From: CBDFKK01 sp965248815
GTDB taxonomy: Bacteria; Pseudomonadota; Alphaproteobacteria; SMXP01
DNA length: 64,000 nt
Assembly (NCBI GenBank): GCA_965248815.1
Contig: CBDFKK010000004.1
Span: 62,001 to 126,000, forward strand
Reading direction: 5' to 3'
The translations under genes and the position numbers were made by a program. The first letter of the stretch is position 1. The number at the start of each line of letters is the position of its first letter. Of this stretch, positions 43,716 through 51,941 are shown piece after piece. The notes under the pieces were generated by a model. It saw only the letters and a list, made by a program, of their open reading frames with translations, made no database searches and was not told where the DNA came from.

Positions 43716-44318
43716 ATGGCTGCGATACTCTCGAACCTCACCAACACGGTCATCGCGGGACTGGTTTTGAGCGTTCTATCGCTCGTGATTTATGCGATGA
43801 GTCAGGGCTTTGCCCCTGATCTATTTTGGTTGTTTCTGGCTCGATGGCTGCATGTCTTGAGCGGTGTCATGTGGATTGGCCTGTTGTGGTATTTCAATTT
43901 CGTGCAAATCCCCAACATGGGCAAGATTCCTGACGATCAGAAGCCGGCGATCAGTAAAGTTATCGCGCCGGAAGCGTTGTGGTGGTTCCGCTGGGGCGCT
44001 ATGGCGACACTCATTACCGGTTTGGTGCTCGCATGGCTGAGCAACTATTTGATCGATGCGTTGACCATCGGTTGGTACAACGGATTTGCCGTGCCGAAAC
44101 ACATCGCCATCGGATTGGGCATGTGGCTGGCCACGATTATGTTTATCAACGTCTGGTTCATCATTTGGCCAAACCAAAAAATCGCATTGGGCATCATCGA
44201 TGCGCCGGCGGAAGCGAAAGCACCCGCCGCACGCACCGCGATGCTGTTTTCGCGAACCAATACGATGCTGTCGTTCCCCATGTTCTTTGGCATGGTGTCG
44301 GCGCAGAATCTTTATTAG
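43716..44318 (+). CDS. Urate-oxidase-N-like (PuuD-type) membrane protein
   Basis: This 200-residue integral membrane protein has about four transmembrane helices. WLFLARWLHVLSGVMWIGLLWYFNFVQIP holds a possible haem-ligand His, and KHIAIGLGMWLATIMFINVWFIIWPNQKIALGI comes later. This matches the N-terminal domain of PuuD urate hydroxylases, but it lacks the C-terminal cytochrome c domain. Related short proteins are found without urate genes nearby. A strong terminator follows. Confidence 0.78.
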   Translation: MAAILSNLTNTVIAGLVLSVLSLVIYAMSQGFAPDLFWLFLARWLHVLSGVMWIGLLWYFNFVQIPNMGKIPDDQKPAISKVIAPEALWWFRWGAMATLITGLVLAWLSNYLIDALTIGWYNGFAVPKHIAIGLGMWLATIMFINVWFIIWPNQKIALGIIDAPAEAKAPAARTAMLFSRTNTMLSFPMFFGMVSAQNLY

Positions 44319-44341
44319 TCTAAGACATCAGTTTGAGAAGG

Positions 44342-44370
44342 GGGCCGCTCGGTGAGCGGCCCTTTTCTTT
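44342..44370 (+). terminator. Rho-independent terminator
   Basis: A perfect 9-bp stem, GGGCCGCTC / GAGCGGCCC (44342-44350 and 44354-44362), with loop GGT is followed by TTTTCTTTT. It ends transcription of the upstream membrane-protein gene, and probably of the secDF-DUF498 operon if that reads through. Confidence 0.92.
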
Positions 44371-44390
44371 TATAAGCTCTTGGTGATTGG

Positions 44391-45248
44391 TTGTACGTGT
44401 CGCGGAACTCCATTTCTTATTGCGCCGAGCTCACTGAGTCCGGTGACCTCGACCGCTATTGGTCGGCGCTGTTTGCGCCCGCTGACCAGCGCCGGCATTT
44501 GTTTGCGCTTTATGCCTTCAATCTCGAAGTGGCCAAGATTCGAGATGTGGTGAGCGAGCCCATGTTGGGAGAAATACGTTTGCAATGGTGGCGGGAGACC
44601 ATTGACGGCATTTACGAGGGACAAACGCGCCAGCATGAAGTCGCGTTAGCATTGGCTGGGGCGATTGAGGCGCACAACCTGCCTCAGAATGGGTTTCAAT
44701 CTTATCTTGACGAGCGGCAGGCCGACCTAGAGCCACATCCGTTCGCGTCTGTTTCCCACTTGGAGCGCTTCGCACACACCACCAACTCTTTCCTCCTGGG
44801 AGTTGCGGCGAAGATCTTAATGCCTGTGGTCGATCAACTAGCGCTGGAACAAGCAGCAAAGCCGGGCGGGACTGCCCACACAATCTCAAGTATTTTGCGT
44901 GCTCTGCCCGTTCAGGCGCAGCGGCAGCGGTGTGATATTCCCGACGACCTTGTCGCAAAACATAAAGTGGATCTGGAGGCGCTATACGCCGGGCGGATGC
45001 ACGTGGGCTTGCGTTCGGCGCTGGATGAATTGATTGAAGTGGCGCGGGAAAATCTCGTGCAAGCGCGCAACGAGATTTCGCCTTTGGGGTCGACTGTCCT
45101 GCCCGCGTTCTTGCCGTTATCGCTGGTCGAGGTGCGGCTCAGGCGCCTGGCGCAAACCGGTTTCGATCCTTTTAGGGACGCGGCCGAACTTCAGCCACTG
45201 TCCCGTCAATTGCGATTGCTATGGCACATGGTAATCGGCCGGATCTAA
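44391..45248 (+). CDS. Squalene/phytoene synthase-like protein, NDUFAF6-type
   Basis: This protein of 285 or so residues has the squalene/phytoene synthase fold, but the first Asp-rich motif is degenerate (AKIRDVVSEPMLGEIRLQWWRE rather than DDxxD) and no second DDxxD is seen. This is the pattern of the NDUFAF6 branch, which helps complex I assembly in mitochondria and is common in alphaproteobacteria. The start is TTG 44391 or GTG 44397; no Shine-Dalgarno decides. It ends one base before convergent trmFO. True prenyl synthesis is less likely. Confidence 0.8.
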   Translation: MYVSRNSISYCAELTESGDLDRYWSALFAPADQRRHLFALYAFNLEVAKIRDVVSEPMLGEIRLQWWRETIDGIYEGQTRQHEVALALAGAIEAHNLPQNGFQSYLDERQADLEPHPFASVSHLERFAHTTNSFLLGVAAKILMPVVDQLALEQAAKPGGTAHTISSILRALPVQAQRQRCDIPDDLVAKHKVDLEALYAGRMHVGLRSALDELIEVARENLVQARNEISPLGSTVLPAFLPLSLVEVRLRRLAQTGFDPFRDAAELQPLSRQLRLLWHMVIGRI

Positions 45249-45249
45249 C

Positions 45250-46644
45250 TTACTCTGCCGCGGCCTGTGTCCTTGAAGGCTGTTCGGTTATCCACAAAGC
45301 TAAGTCGGCCAGAGCGCGTTCGGCCATCACCTTTTTGCGAAGCCGGCCTTTTTCCTTGCCCTTGAAGCGCTTTCCCTCCATCGGCGAAAGAGTAACCGGG
45401 GGAAACAATCCGTAATTGATGTTCATGGGTTGAAAGTTTTTCGCGTCCGCGCCGCCGGTAATGTGGGCGATTAAGGCTCCTAGGGCAGTTGTCCCGGGAG
45501 GCGGGGCAGACCCCTCAGCCTTTGCGTCGGCTGCTGCGAACCGGCCTGCCAATAAGCCGATGGCCGCGCTTTCCACATAGCCTTCGACGCCGGTGATCTG
45601 ACCTGCGAAGCGCAAGCGCGGCTGAGTTTTCAGTTTAAGTTGGTTGTCGAGCAGTTTGGGGCTGTTCAAAAATGTATTGCGATGAAGACCCCCGAGTCGC
45701 GCGAAGCGAGCATTCTCCAAACCCGGGATCATTTGAAAAATGCGCTTCTGCTCGCCATAGGTGAGTTTGGTTTGGCAGCCGACCATGTTGTAAAGCGAGC
45801 CCAACGCATTGTCCTGGCGTAGTTGCAAGATGGCATGGGCCTTGGTTTGTGGATCGTGGGGATTGGTTAGGCCCACAGGTTTCATCGGCCCGTGGCGCAG
45901 GGTCTCCGGTCCGCGCTCGGCCATCACTTCGATGGGTAGGCAGCCGTCGAAGTAGGGGGTGATCGCCTCCCACTCTTTGAATTGGATTTTTTCTCCCGCG
46001 ATCAAATCGCGAATGAAGGTGTCGTATTGGTTCTTGTCGAGAGGGCAATTGATGTAGGCCGCCTTGTCGCCGCCGGGGCCTTCCTTGTCGTAGCGCGATT
46101 GGAACCAGGCTTGATCGAAGTCTATGGAGGTTTTGTAAATGATCGGCGCGATGGCATCGAAGAATGCCAGCTCGTCTTCTCCCGTTAATGAAACGATCGC
46201 TTCGCTGAGCGCCGGCGAGGTGAGGGGCCCCGTCGCAACAATCACGTTGGTCCAATCGTCCGGCGGCAAGCCGTCCACCTCTTCACGAACAATCGTAATC
46301 AGCGGCTCGTCTTCGATGGCCTTTTGGACTGCTGTTGCAAATCCATCGCGGTCGACGGCAAGGGCTGACCCCGCGGGCACTTGATGCGCGTCGGCGGCGG
46401 CGAGAATGAGCGACCCGCAGCGGCGCATCTCTTCATGGAGCAGTCCGACCGCATTGCCTTCCCAATTGTCAGAGCGAAACGAATTGGAACAGACGAGCTC
46501 GGCCAGCGTTTCCGTTTCATGGGCATCGGTCGTGCAAGCCGGGCGCATTTCATAAAGACGCACGGGTACCCCCGCGCGCGCCGCTTGCCATGCCGCCTCG
46601 CAGCCCGCGAGCCCCCCGCCGATGATGTCTACATATTGCCTCAT
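45250..46644 (-). CDS. trmFO: Methylenetetrahydrofolate-tRNA-(uracil-5-)-methyltransferase
   Basis: This 464-residue flavoprotein makes m5U54 (ribothymidine) in the T-loop of tRNA, using methylene-THF as carbon donor and FADH2. The N-terminal FAD motif is IIGGGLAGCEAAWQAARAGV; ELVCSNSFRSDNWEGNAVGLLHEEMRR holds the conserved Cys, and QITGVEGYVESAAIGLLAGR comes near the end. The length is normal. It is convergent with the NDUFAF6-like gene. Confidence 0.96.
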   Translation of the reverse strand: MRQYVDIIGGGLAGCEAAWQAARAGVPVRLYEMRPACTTDAHETETLAELVCSNSFRSDNWEGNAVGLLHEEMRRCGSLILAAADAHQVPAGSALAVDRDGFATAVQKAIEDEPLITIVREEVDGLPPDDWTNVIVATGPLTSPALSEAIVSLTGEDELAFFDAIAPIIYKTSIDFDQAWFQSRYDKEGPGGDKAAYINCPLDKNQYDTFIRDLIAGEKIQFKEWEAITPYFDGCLPIEVMAERGPETLRHGPMKPVGLTNPHDPQTKAHAILQLRQDNALGSLYNMVGCQTKLTYGEQKRIFQMIPGLENARFARLGGLHRNTFLNSPKLLDNQLKLKTQPRLRFAGQITGVEGYVESAAIGLLAGRFAAADAKAEGSAPPPGTTALGALIAHITGGADAKNFQPMNINYGLFPPVTLSPMEGKRFKGKEKGRLRKKVMAERALADLALWITEQPSRTQAAAE

Positions 46645-46685
46645 TTGAACGTCATAACATTGATGACTGGGAACGGTATAGGGGT

Positions 46686-47585
46686 GTGGTACGCGTGGCT
46701 AAAAACCCGAACGCTCAATCGACAATGGGCTGGGAACGCCGGAAGCTGCCGGTATTCAAAACCATTTGGCTGGCCTATCGCGAGTTCATCCGAAATTTCT
46801 TTGAAGTCGTGCGGATGAGTTGGTTTCCTTTGCTGATCATAAGCGTTTTCATTTCAGCCACGATATTTGGTTTCCGCGGTCAGTTGATGGAAATGAACGA
46901 GCAGCAATTTTCCGACGATTCATCGCTGTTTTTCGGGCTGAGTTATCTTGGGGCATGCTTCACGCTAAGCGTCTTGATCATCGGACTGGCGCGAGTGTTC
47001 TTAGACGAACCTCGGAGCACCTCTTGGATCTATTTCTCAATCGGATTACCCGAATTACTTCACTTTGTAGCAACTTTTGTGATTTACGGCGCTTTGGGGG
47101 TTGGCCTCATCTACATAATACCCCATACCCCTTCGGTTAAATCCGACTTTTTCGTTTTCGTTGTTGTTGCCAATATAATCGTATTTAACGCCGTATTTTT
47201 TTCACTTAGCGCTTTGATACCGGGAATAAACGTGCGGGAGCGCCACCTTGGGATTTTGCGGGCTTTGAAAAGAATGTGGGGAAATTATTCCCGTGTCTTG
47301 ATTGCCAGCAGTTCGTTTCTTGTTACGCTCTATATTCCATTCGCACTGCTCTTCTTCAAACCAATCCTCATTCCTGATTTGTTTTCTTTAACAGAGCCAA
47401 TAGAGCAAATCATTCGAAAGGTGTTTGGACAGGAAGTTAGTTTGGATCAGTACGCATTTGGAGTGATCTCTATCGGATACTTCTTTTTCCTTTACGCTGT
47501 AATGGTATCATTCTTCTCGCAGGTTTATTTGGCTCTAACTCCTAACCATAAGCGGAAGGCCGGGGTCATTTCGGTAGATGAGTAA
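46686..47585 (+). CDS. Multi-pass membrane protein of unknown function
   Basis: This 299-residue protein has about six transmembrane segments (for example MSWFPLLIISVFISATIFGF about 45-64, YLGACFTLSVLIIGLARVFL about 87-106, FFVFVVVANIIVFNAVFFSLSALI about 155-178). A short basic N-terminus stands before the first helix. I do not recognise the family, although the GILRALKRMWGNY loop is like that of some glycerophosphoryl/DUF-type membrane proteins. GTG 46686 or GTG 46695 starts it. It stands alone before a repeat-rich gap. Confidence 0.65.
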   Translation: MVRVAKNPNAQSTMGWERRKLPVFKTIWLAYREFIRNFFEVVRMSWFPLLIISVFISATIFGFRGQLMEMNEQQFSDDSSLFFGLSYLGACFTLSVLIIGLARVFLDEPRSTSWIYFSIGLPELLHFVATFVIYGALGVGLIYIIPHTPSVKSDFFVFVVVANIIVFNAVFFSLSALIPGINVRERHLGILRALKRMWGNYSRVLIASSSFLVTLYIPFALLFFKPILIPDLFSLTEPIEQIIRKVFGQEVSLDQYAFGVISIGYFFFLYAVMVSFFSQVYLALTPNHKRKAGVISVDE

Positions 47586-47985
47586 ATTCAAAGTAGCATT
47601 TGAGAAGCGCTAGGACAGGTCTCTGGCAACGCGAAATTCGCGCTGGCAGCGTAGCCTTCGTGCACCATTTCAGCTCTTGCACATTCCGTTCGACTCCAAT
47701 GGATCGCCGGGTCAAGCCCGGCAATGACATGGGGTGTGGCACATCGCGGCATTAAATAATCGCGTCATCCCGGACAAGCGCGAGCGAAGCGCGTGCGCGA
47801 TCCGGGATCCAGGGCGGTTGGGCGAGGTTGTGCATGTTGGCTCTGGATTCCGGATGCCAAGGCTCGCGTGCCTAAATGCCTAAAGGCATTTAGGGCTCGC
47901 CTAAGTTCCGGAATGACGCGGAGTGAGAGGGCAAAGGCCGAGGAGGAAAGTTGCGTCCGGAATGACACGGAAGCGCGCCCGCGAG
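47586..47985. other. 400-base gap holding dispersed palindromic repeats
   Basis: No gene is seen. The stretch has several repeat blocks of the type that also occurs at 11488-11628, plus GCCGGGTCAAGCCCGGCAATGAC (about 47706-47728), another common alphaproteobacterial palindrome. Confidence 0.6.
47763..47967. repeat. Palindromic dispersed repeat (CGTCATCCCGGAC type)
   Basis: CGTCATCCCGGAC (47763-47775) opens an element with inner GATCCGGGATCCAGGGC and CTCTGGATTCCGGAT blocks, a nested hairpin (CCTAAATGCCTAAAGGCATTTAGG, about 47871-47894), and a closing TTCCGGAATGACG (to 47918). A further GTCCGGAATGACA lies at 47955-47967. It is the same family as the repeat at 11488-11628. It sits just beyond the 3' end of uvrA. 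Confidence 0.75.
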
Positions 47986-50937
47986 CTAACGCGTCGACAC
48001 TTTCGCCGTTTTGCGCTTGGGGCGCGATTTGGCCAGCGCTGCAATTTTCTTTGGCGGCTTCTTCGGTGGAGGTTTTTTGGCGACCGTCTTTTTACGCCGT
48101 GAAAATATCTCTTTGAGATATTGCCCCGTGTAGCTTTTGGTTGTGCGTGCCACGTCTTCCGGCGTGCCCGTTGTGACGATCTCGCCCCCGCGGTCGCCGC
48201 CTTCGGGGCCCAAATCCAAAATCCAATCGGCTGTTTTAATCACTTCGAGATTGTGCTCGATGACCACGACCGTGTTGCCTTGCTCGACCAAGTGATGAAG
48301 GACGTGGAGCAATTTGCGTACGTCTTCGAAGTGTAATCCCGTGGTCGGTTCATCCAAAATGTAAAGCGTGCGCCCGGTCGCGCGTTTCGACAGTTCTTTA
48401 GCGAGTTTTACACGCTGGGCTTCGCCGCCGGACAAGGTTGTCGCTTGCTGGCCCACTTTGATGTAGTCGAGCCCTACTTGTTTCAACGTATCGAGTTTTT
48501 CGCGGATGGCGGGTACTGCTTTGAAAAACAAAGCTGCTTCCTCGACGGTCATATCCAAGACGTCGGCAATGGACTTGTCGCGGAATTTGATCTCGAGGGT
48601 TTCGCGGTTGTAGCGCCGGCCTCGGCAAACGTCGCATTGCACATAGACGTCCGGAAGAAAATGCATTTCGATTTTGATGACGCCGTCGCCCTGGCACGCC
48701 TCGCAACGACCGCCCTTGACGTTGAAGGAAAACCGCCCAGGTTTGTAGCCGCGTGCTTTGGCCTCGGGCAAACCAGCAAACCATTCGCGCATGGGAGTGA
48801 AGGCGCCGGTATAGGTCGCCGGGTTGGAGCGCGGTGTGCGGCCGATAGGCGATTGATCGATGTCGATCACTTTGTCCAAATGATCGAGGCCTTTAATCTC
48901 CTTATGCTCGCCGGGATGAGCGCGCGCACTGTTCAGCTTCCGCGCAACTCCCTTGTACAAAGTTTCGACAATCAATGATGACTTTCCGCCGCCAGACACG
49001 CCGGTGACACACGTAAACGTCCCCAGCGGGATCTCGGCGGTTATGTTTTTGAGATTGTGCTGGCTCGCTTTAACGACTCGGAGCATGCGCTTGGCCTGTG
49101 CCGGGCGACGAAGCACCGGCACGGGGATTTCCGTTGCGCCCGAAAGGTACTGGCCGGTCAAACTCTTCTTGTTTTTCATGATCGCGGGCGGCGTGCCTTC
49201 GGCAACTACATGGCCGCCGTGAACGCCGGCGCCCGGCCCCATATCGATGACATGATCCGCACTCAATATGGCCTCTTCGTCATGCTCGACCACAACCACC
49301 GAGTTGCCGAGATCGCGCAAACTTTTGAGCGTTTCCAAGAGCCGTGCGTTATCTCGCTGATGCAAACCGATAGACGGCTCATCTAAAACGTAGAGAACGC
49401 CGGTCAGGCCGGAGCCGATTTGCGAGGCAAGACGGATGCGCTGTGACTCGCCGCCGGACAGCGTGCCGGAGTTGCGTGACAGTGTGAGATAATCCAATCC
49501 GACATTGTTCAGAAATTGCAGACGTTCGCGAATCTCTTTCAGAATTCGGCCGGCGATTTCATTTTGTTTCTTTTTGAGCTTGGTCGGCAGCCGTTCAAAC
49601 CAAGCTTGAGCTTCGCGAATGGAAAGATGCGCGACCTCAGCGATATGTTTGCTGTCGAGCTTGACGGCCAGCGCTTCAGGCTTGAGCCGGAACCCGCTGC
49701 AATCCTCGCACGGTTCGACTCCCTGATAGCGCTCCATTTCTTCGCGAACCCAGGCGCTGTCGGATTCGCGCCAGCGCCGCTCGATATTGTTGACCACGCC
49801 CTCGAATGATTTTTTTGTTTCGTAGCGGCGTAGACCGTCATCATAGATGAACTTCACGGTCTCTTCTGTGCCGAAGAGAATTATATCTTGGAATTCTTCA
49901 TCTAAGTCAGACCACGGTGCATTCATGGAAAACTTAAATTTGCGCGCGAGGCTCTTGAGCGTTTGCTGATAGTAAGGCGACGTTGTTTTAGACCACGGCG
50001 CAATGGCGCCATTGGCTAAGGATTTGGACGCATCGGGAACGACGAGATCCGCATCGAAATAAAGCTGTGTGCCCAGCCCGTCGCATTCGGGACATGCGCC
50101 ATAAGGATTGTTAAATGAGAACAGGCGCGGTTCGATTTCGTCGATGGTAAATCCCGATACCGGGCAGGCGAATTTTTCCGAAAAAATCAGCCGTTCCGGA
50201 TCTTTGACTTTCTTTGTGTAGGCCATTTCGGCGACGGCGATACCGTCGGCGAGCCCTAGAGCCGTTTCAAACGAGTCGGCCAGCCGCTGCTCGATACCGT
50301 CGCGGATCACAAGGCGGTCCACCACCACATCGATATCGTGTTTGATTTTCTTATTCAGTGTGGGAACGTTTTCAAGATCGTGAAACGCGCCGTCAATCTT
50401 GACTCGCTGAAAGCCTTTCTTGAGGAGATCGGCAAATTCCCGGCGGTATTCGCCTTTTCGCCCGCGGATCATAGGCGCCAAAAGATAGAACCGTGTGTCC
50501 TTTGACAGGGACATCACGCGGTCGACCATTTGGCTTACGGTCTGGCTTTCGATCGGCAAGCCCGTTGCGGGAGAATAGGGCACGCCGATCCGTGCAAATA
50601 AAAGCCGCATATAGTCGTAAATCTCGGTCACTGTGGCGACCGTGGAACGCGGATTGCGCGACGTCGTTTTTTGTTCAATGGAAATGGCGGGGCTCAATCC
50701 GTCGATTTGATCGACGTCCGGCTTTTGCATGAGTTCTAGGAATTGCCGTGCATAGGCCGAGAGGCTTTCCACATAGCGCCGCTGGCCTTCGGCGTAAATC
50801 GTGTCGAACGCGAGAGACGATTTTCCCGATCCGGAAAGGCCGGTAATTACAACTAACCGATCGCGCGGAATCTCCACATCTATGTTCTGGAGATTATGCT
50901 CGCGGGCTCCGCGGACGTGAATGTTTTTGGCGCTCAT
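47986..50937 (-). CDS. uvrA: Excinuclease ABC subunit A
   Basis: This protein of about 983 residues is the damage-sensing ATPase of nucleotide excision repair. ATG 50937 (MSAKNIHVRGAREHNLQNID) is the natural start; the frame stays open upstream but is not UvrA there. It has the first Walker A GLSGSGKSSLAFDTIYAEG, the signature LSGGESQRIRLASQIGS, zinc-binding Cys clusters (YGACPECDGL and CEACQGDG... VQCDVCRGRRY), and a second Walker A GVSGGGKSSLIVETLY. The C-terminal 40 residues are Lys/Pro-rich. It is divergent from ssb, with an SOS box between them. Confidence 0.97.
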   Translation of the reverse strand: MSAKNIHVRGAREHNLQNIDVEIPRDRLVVITGLSGSGKSSLAFDTIYAEGQRRYVESLSAYARQFLELMQKPDVDQIDGLSPAISIEQKTTSRNPRSTVATVTEIYDYMRLLFARIGVPYSPATGLPIESQTVSQMVDRVMSLSKDTRFYLLAPMIRGRKGEYRREFADLLKKGFQRVKIDGAFHDLENVPTLNKKIKHDIDVVVDRLVIRDGIEQRLADSFETALGLADGIAVAEMAYTKKVKDPERLIFSEKFACPVSGFTIDEIEPRLFSFNNPYGACPECDGLGTQLYFDADLVVPDASKSLANGAIAPWSKTTSPYYQQTLKSLARKFKFSMNAPWSDLDEEFQDIILFGTEETVKFIYDDGLRRYETKKSFEGVVNNIERRWRESDSAWVREEMERYQGVEPCEDCSGFRLKPEALAVKLDSKHIAEVAHLSIREAQAWFERLPTKLKKKQNEIAGRILKEIRERLQFLNNVGLDYLTLSRNSGTLSGGESQRIRLASQIGSGLTGVLYVLDEPSIGLHQRDNARLLETLKSLRDLGNSVVVVEHDEEAILSADHVIDMGPGAGVHGGHVVAEGTPPAIMKNKKSLTGQYLSGATEIPVPVLRRPAQAKRMLRVVKASQHNLKNITAEIPLGTFTCVTGVSGGGKSSLIVETLYKGVARKLNSARAHPGEHKEIKGLDHLDKVIDIDQSPIGRTPRSNPATYTGAFTPMREWFAGLPEAKARGYKPGRFSFNVKGGRCEACQGDGVIKIEMHFLPDVYVQCDVCRGRRYNRETLEIKFRDKSIADVLDMTVEEAALFFKAVPAIREKLDTLKQVGLDYIKVGQQATTLSGGEAQRVKLAKELSKRATGRTLYILDEPTTGLHFEDVRKLLHVLHHLVEQGNTVVVIEHNLEVIKTADWILDLGPEGGDRGGEIVTTGTPEDVARTTKSYTGQYLKEIFSRRKKTVAKKPPPKKPPKKIAALAKSRPKRKTAKVSTR

Positions 50938-51252
50938 AGGGGTCAGTGCCGTCTCGATCGGCTCGTTGTGAGAGTGTCTTGTGCTCCGTAAAGAGGTGGT
51001 CCCTTGTAAATAGTAGTTTGGAGACAAGTTCAAGACTTCAACCGATACGCACGAATAAACGGTTGAGCAGCCTTTCACGGTTCCCCAGTCAGCACATTTT
51101 GGTGTTGATTCCCCACCTGTAATATTATAGAACAGAACAAGAACACGTGTCCAGAAACAAACCGGTGGATAACTCGGCCAAGTCGGTGGCCGCTTCCGGG
51201 GCTTTTGGATATGGTCGCACCAACAGCAACAACAGTCATGGAAGGCGGGACG
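50938..51252. other. Divergent uvrA-ssb intergenic region
   Basis: This 315-base region separates uvrA and ssb and should hold both promoters. It contains one SOS box (51130-51144). A weak sigma-70-like TTGGTG (51099-51104) and TATTAT (51123-51128), 18 bases apart, could serve ssb; the spacing is acceptable and the match modest. Confidence 0.5.
51130..51144. promoter_or_regulatory. LexA/SOS box, GAAC-N7-GAAC
   Basis: GAAC-AGAACAA-GAAC fits the alphaproteobacterial LexA consensus exactly and lies between the divergent uvrA and ssb genes (193 bases before uvrA, 108 before ssb). It directly abuts a candidate ssb -10 (TATTAT). This suggests DNA-damage induction of one or both genes. Confidence 0.78.
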
Positions 51253-51708
51253 ATGGCGGGTAGCATCAATAAGGTCATTTTGGTCGGCAATTTGGGTGCG
51301 GACCCGGAAATCAGACAAACCAAAGATGGCCGCCCGATTTGCAATCTCCGCGTGGCGACATCGGAATCCTGGCGCGACAAATCTTCCGGTGAAAAGCGCG
51401 AAAAGACCGAATGGCATCGGGTGGTAATTTTCAGCGAAGGCCTGTGCCGGATTGCGGAAAGTTATCTGCGCAAGGGCTCGAAAGTGTATTTGGAAGGCCA
51501 ATTGCAGACGCGCAAATGGCAAGACCAATCGGGTCAGGATCGCTATTCGACGGAAGTCGTGCTGCAGGGGTTCAATTCGAATTTGACCATGCTGGATTCG
51601 CGGGGCGGTGATCGCCAGGCTGGGTCCTTCGACGAGCCTATGGCTGCCGCCGGCGCACCGGTTCAAGATTTTCAAGATTCCCAATTGGATGACGAAATTC
51701 CGTTCTAA
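51253..51708 (+). CDS. ssb: Single-stranded DNA-binding protein
   Basis: This 151-residue protein coats ssDNA. The N-terminus MAGSINKVILVGNLGADPEIRQT starts the OB fold; EWHRVVIFSEGLCRIAESYLRKGSKVYLEGQLQTRKW is typical. The acidic C-terminal tip DDEIPF docks partner proteins. ATG 51253 is preferred to an upstream in-frame ATG (51205). An SOS box precedes it. Confidence 0.96.
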   Translation: MAGSINKVILVGNLGADPEIRQTKDGRPICNLRVATSESWRDKSSGEKREKTEWHRVVIFSEGLCRIAESYLRKGSKVYLEGQLQTRKWQDQSGQDRYSTEVVLQGFNSNLTMLDSRGGDRQAGSFDEPMAAAGAPVQDFQDSQLDDEIPF

Positions 51709-51941
51709 AGTCGCGGCCTAACTTACGATTTGAAAGGCCGGTCCCGCGGCACGAAATGGTGCTGCGAGGGTGCTGTTTTCCTCTTGTTGACGTTGCTCGC
51801 CTGCCCCGAAAATGCTAGGTTTTCTGCGAGTCGTGGCGTCCGTTTTTTCCATAAAATTCAGTGGGTTTAAGACGATTCACATCCGCGGTTTTTCCGCGCT
51901 GTCAGCAACCGGTGTGTCAATTTTGAAAGTCCAGTGAAACC

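Noticed and set aside
50938..51684. 250-residue N-terminal extension of the uvrA frame
   Set aside because: The open frame runs through the intergenic region and the ssb gene on the other strand. The UvrA family begins at MSAKNIHVRG (50937).
51709..51941. TTGACG-type promoter for gyrA
   Set aside because: The best -10 candidates are 20 bases away or poor matches.
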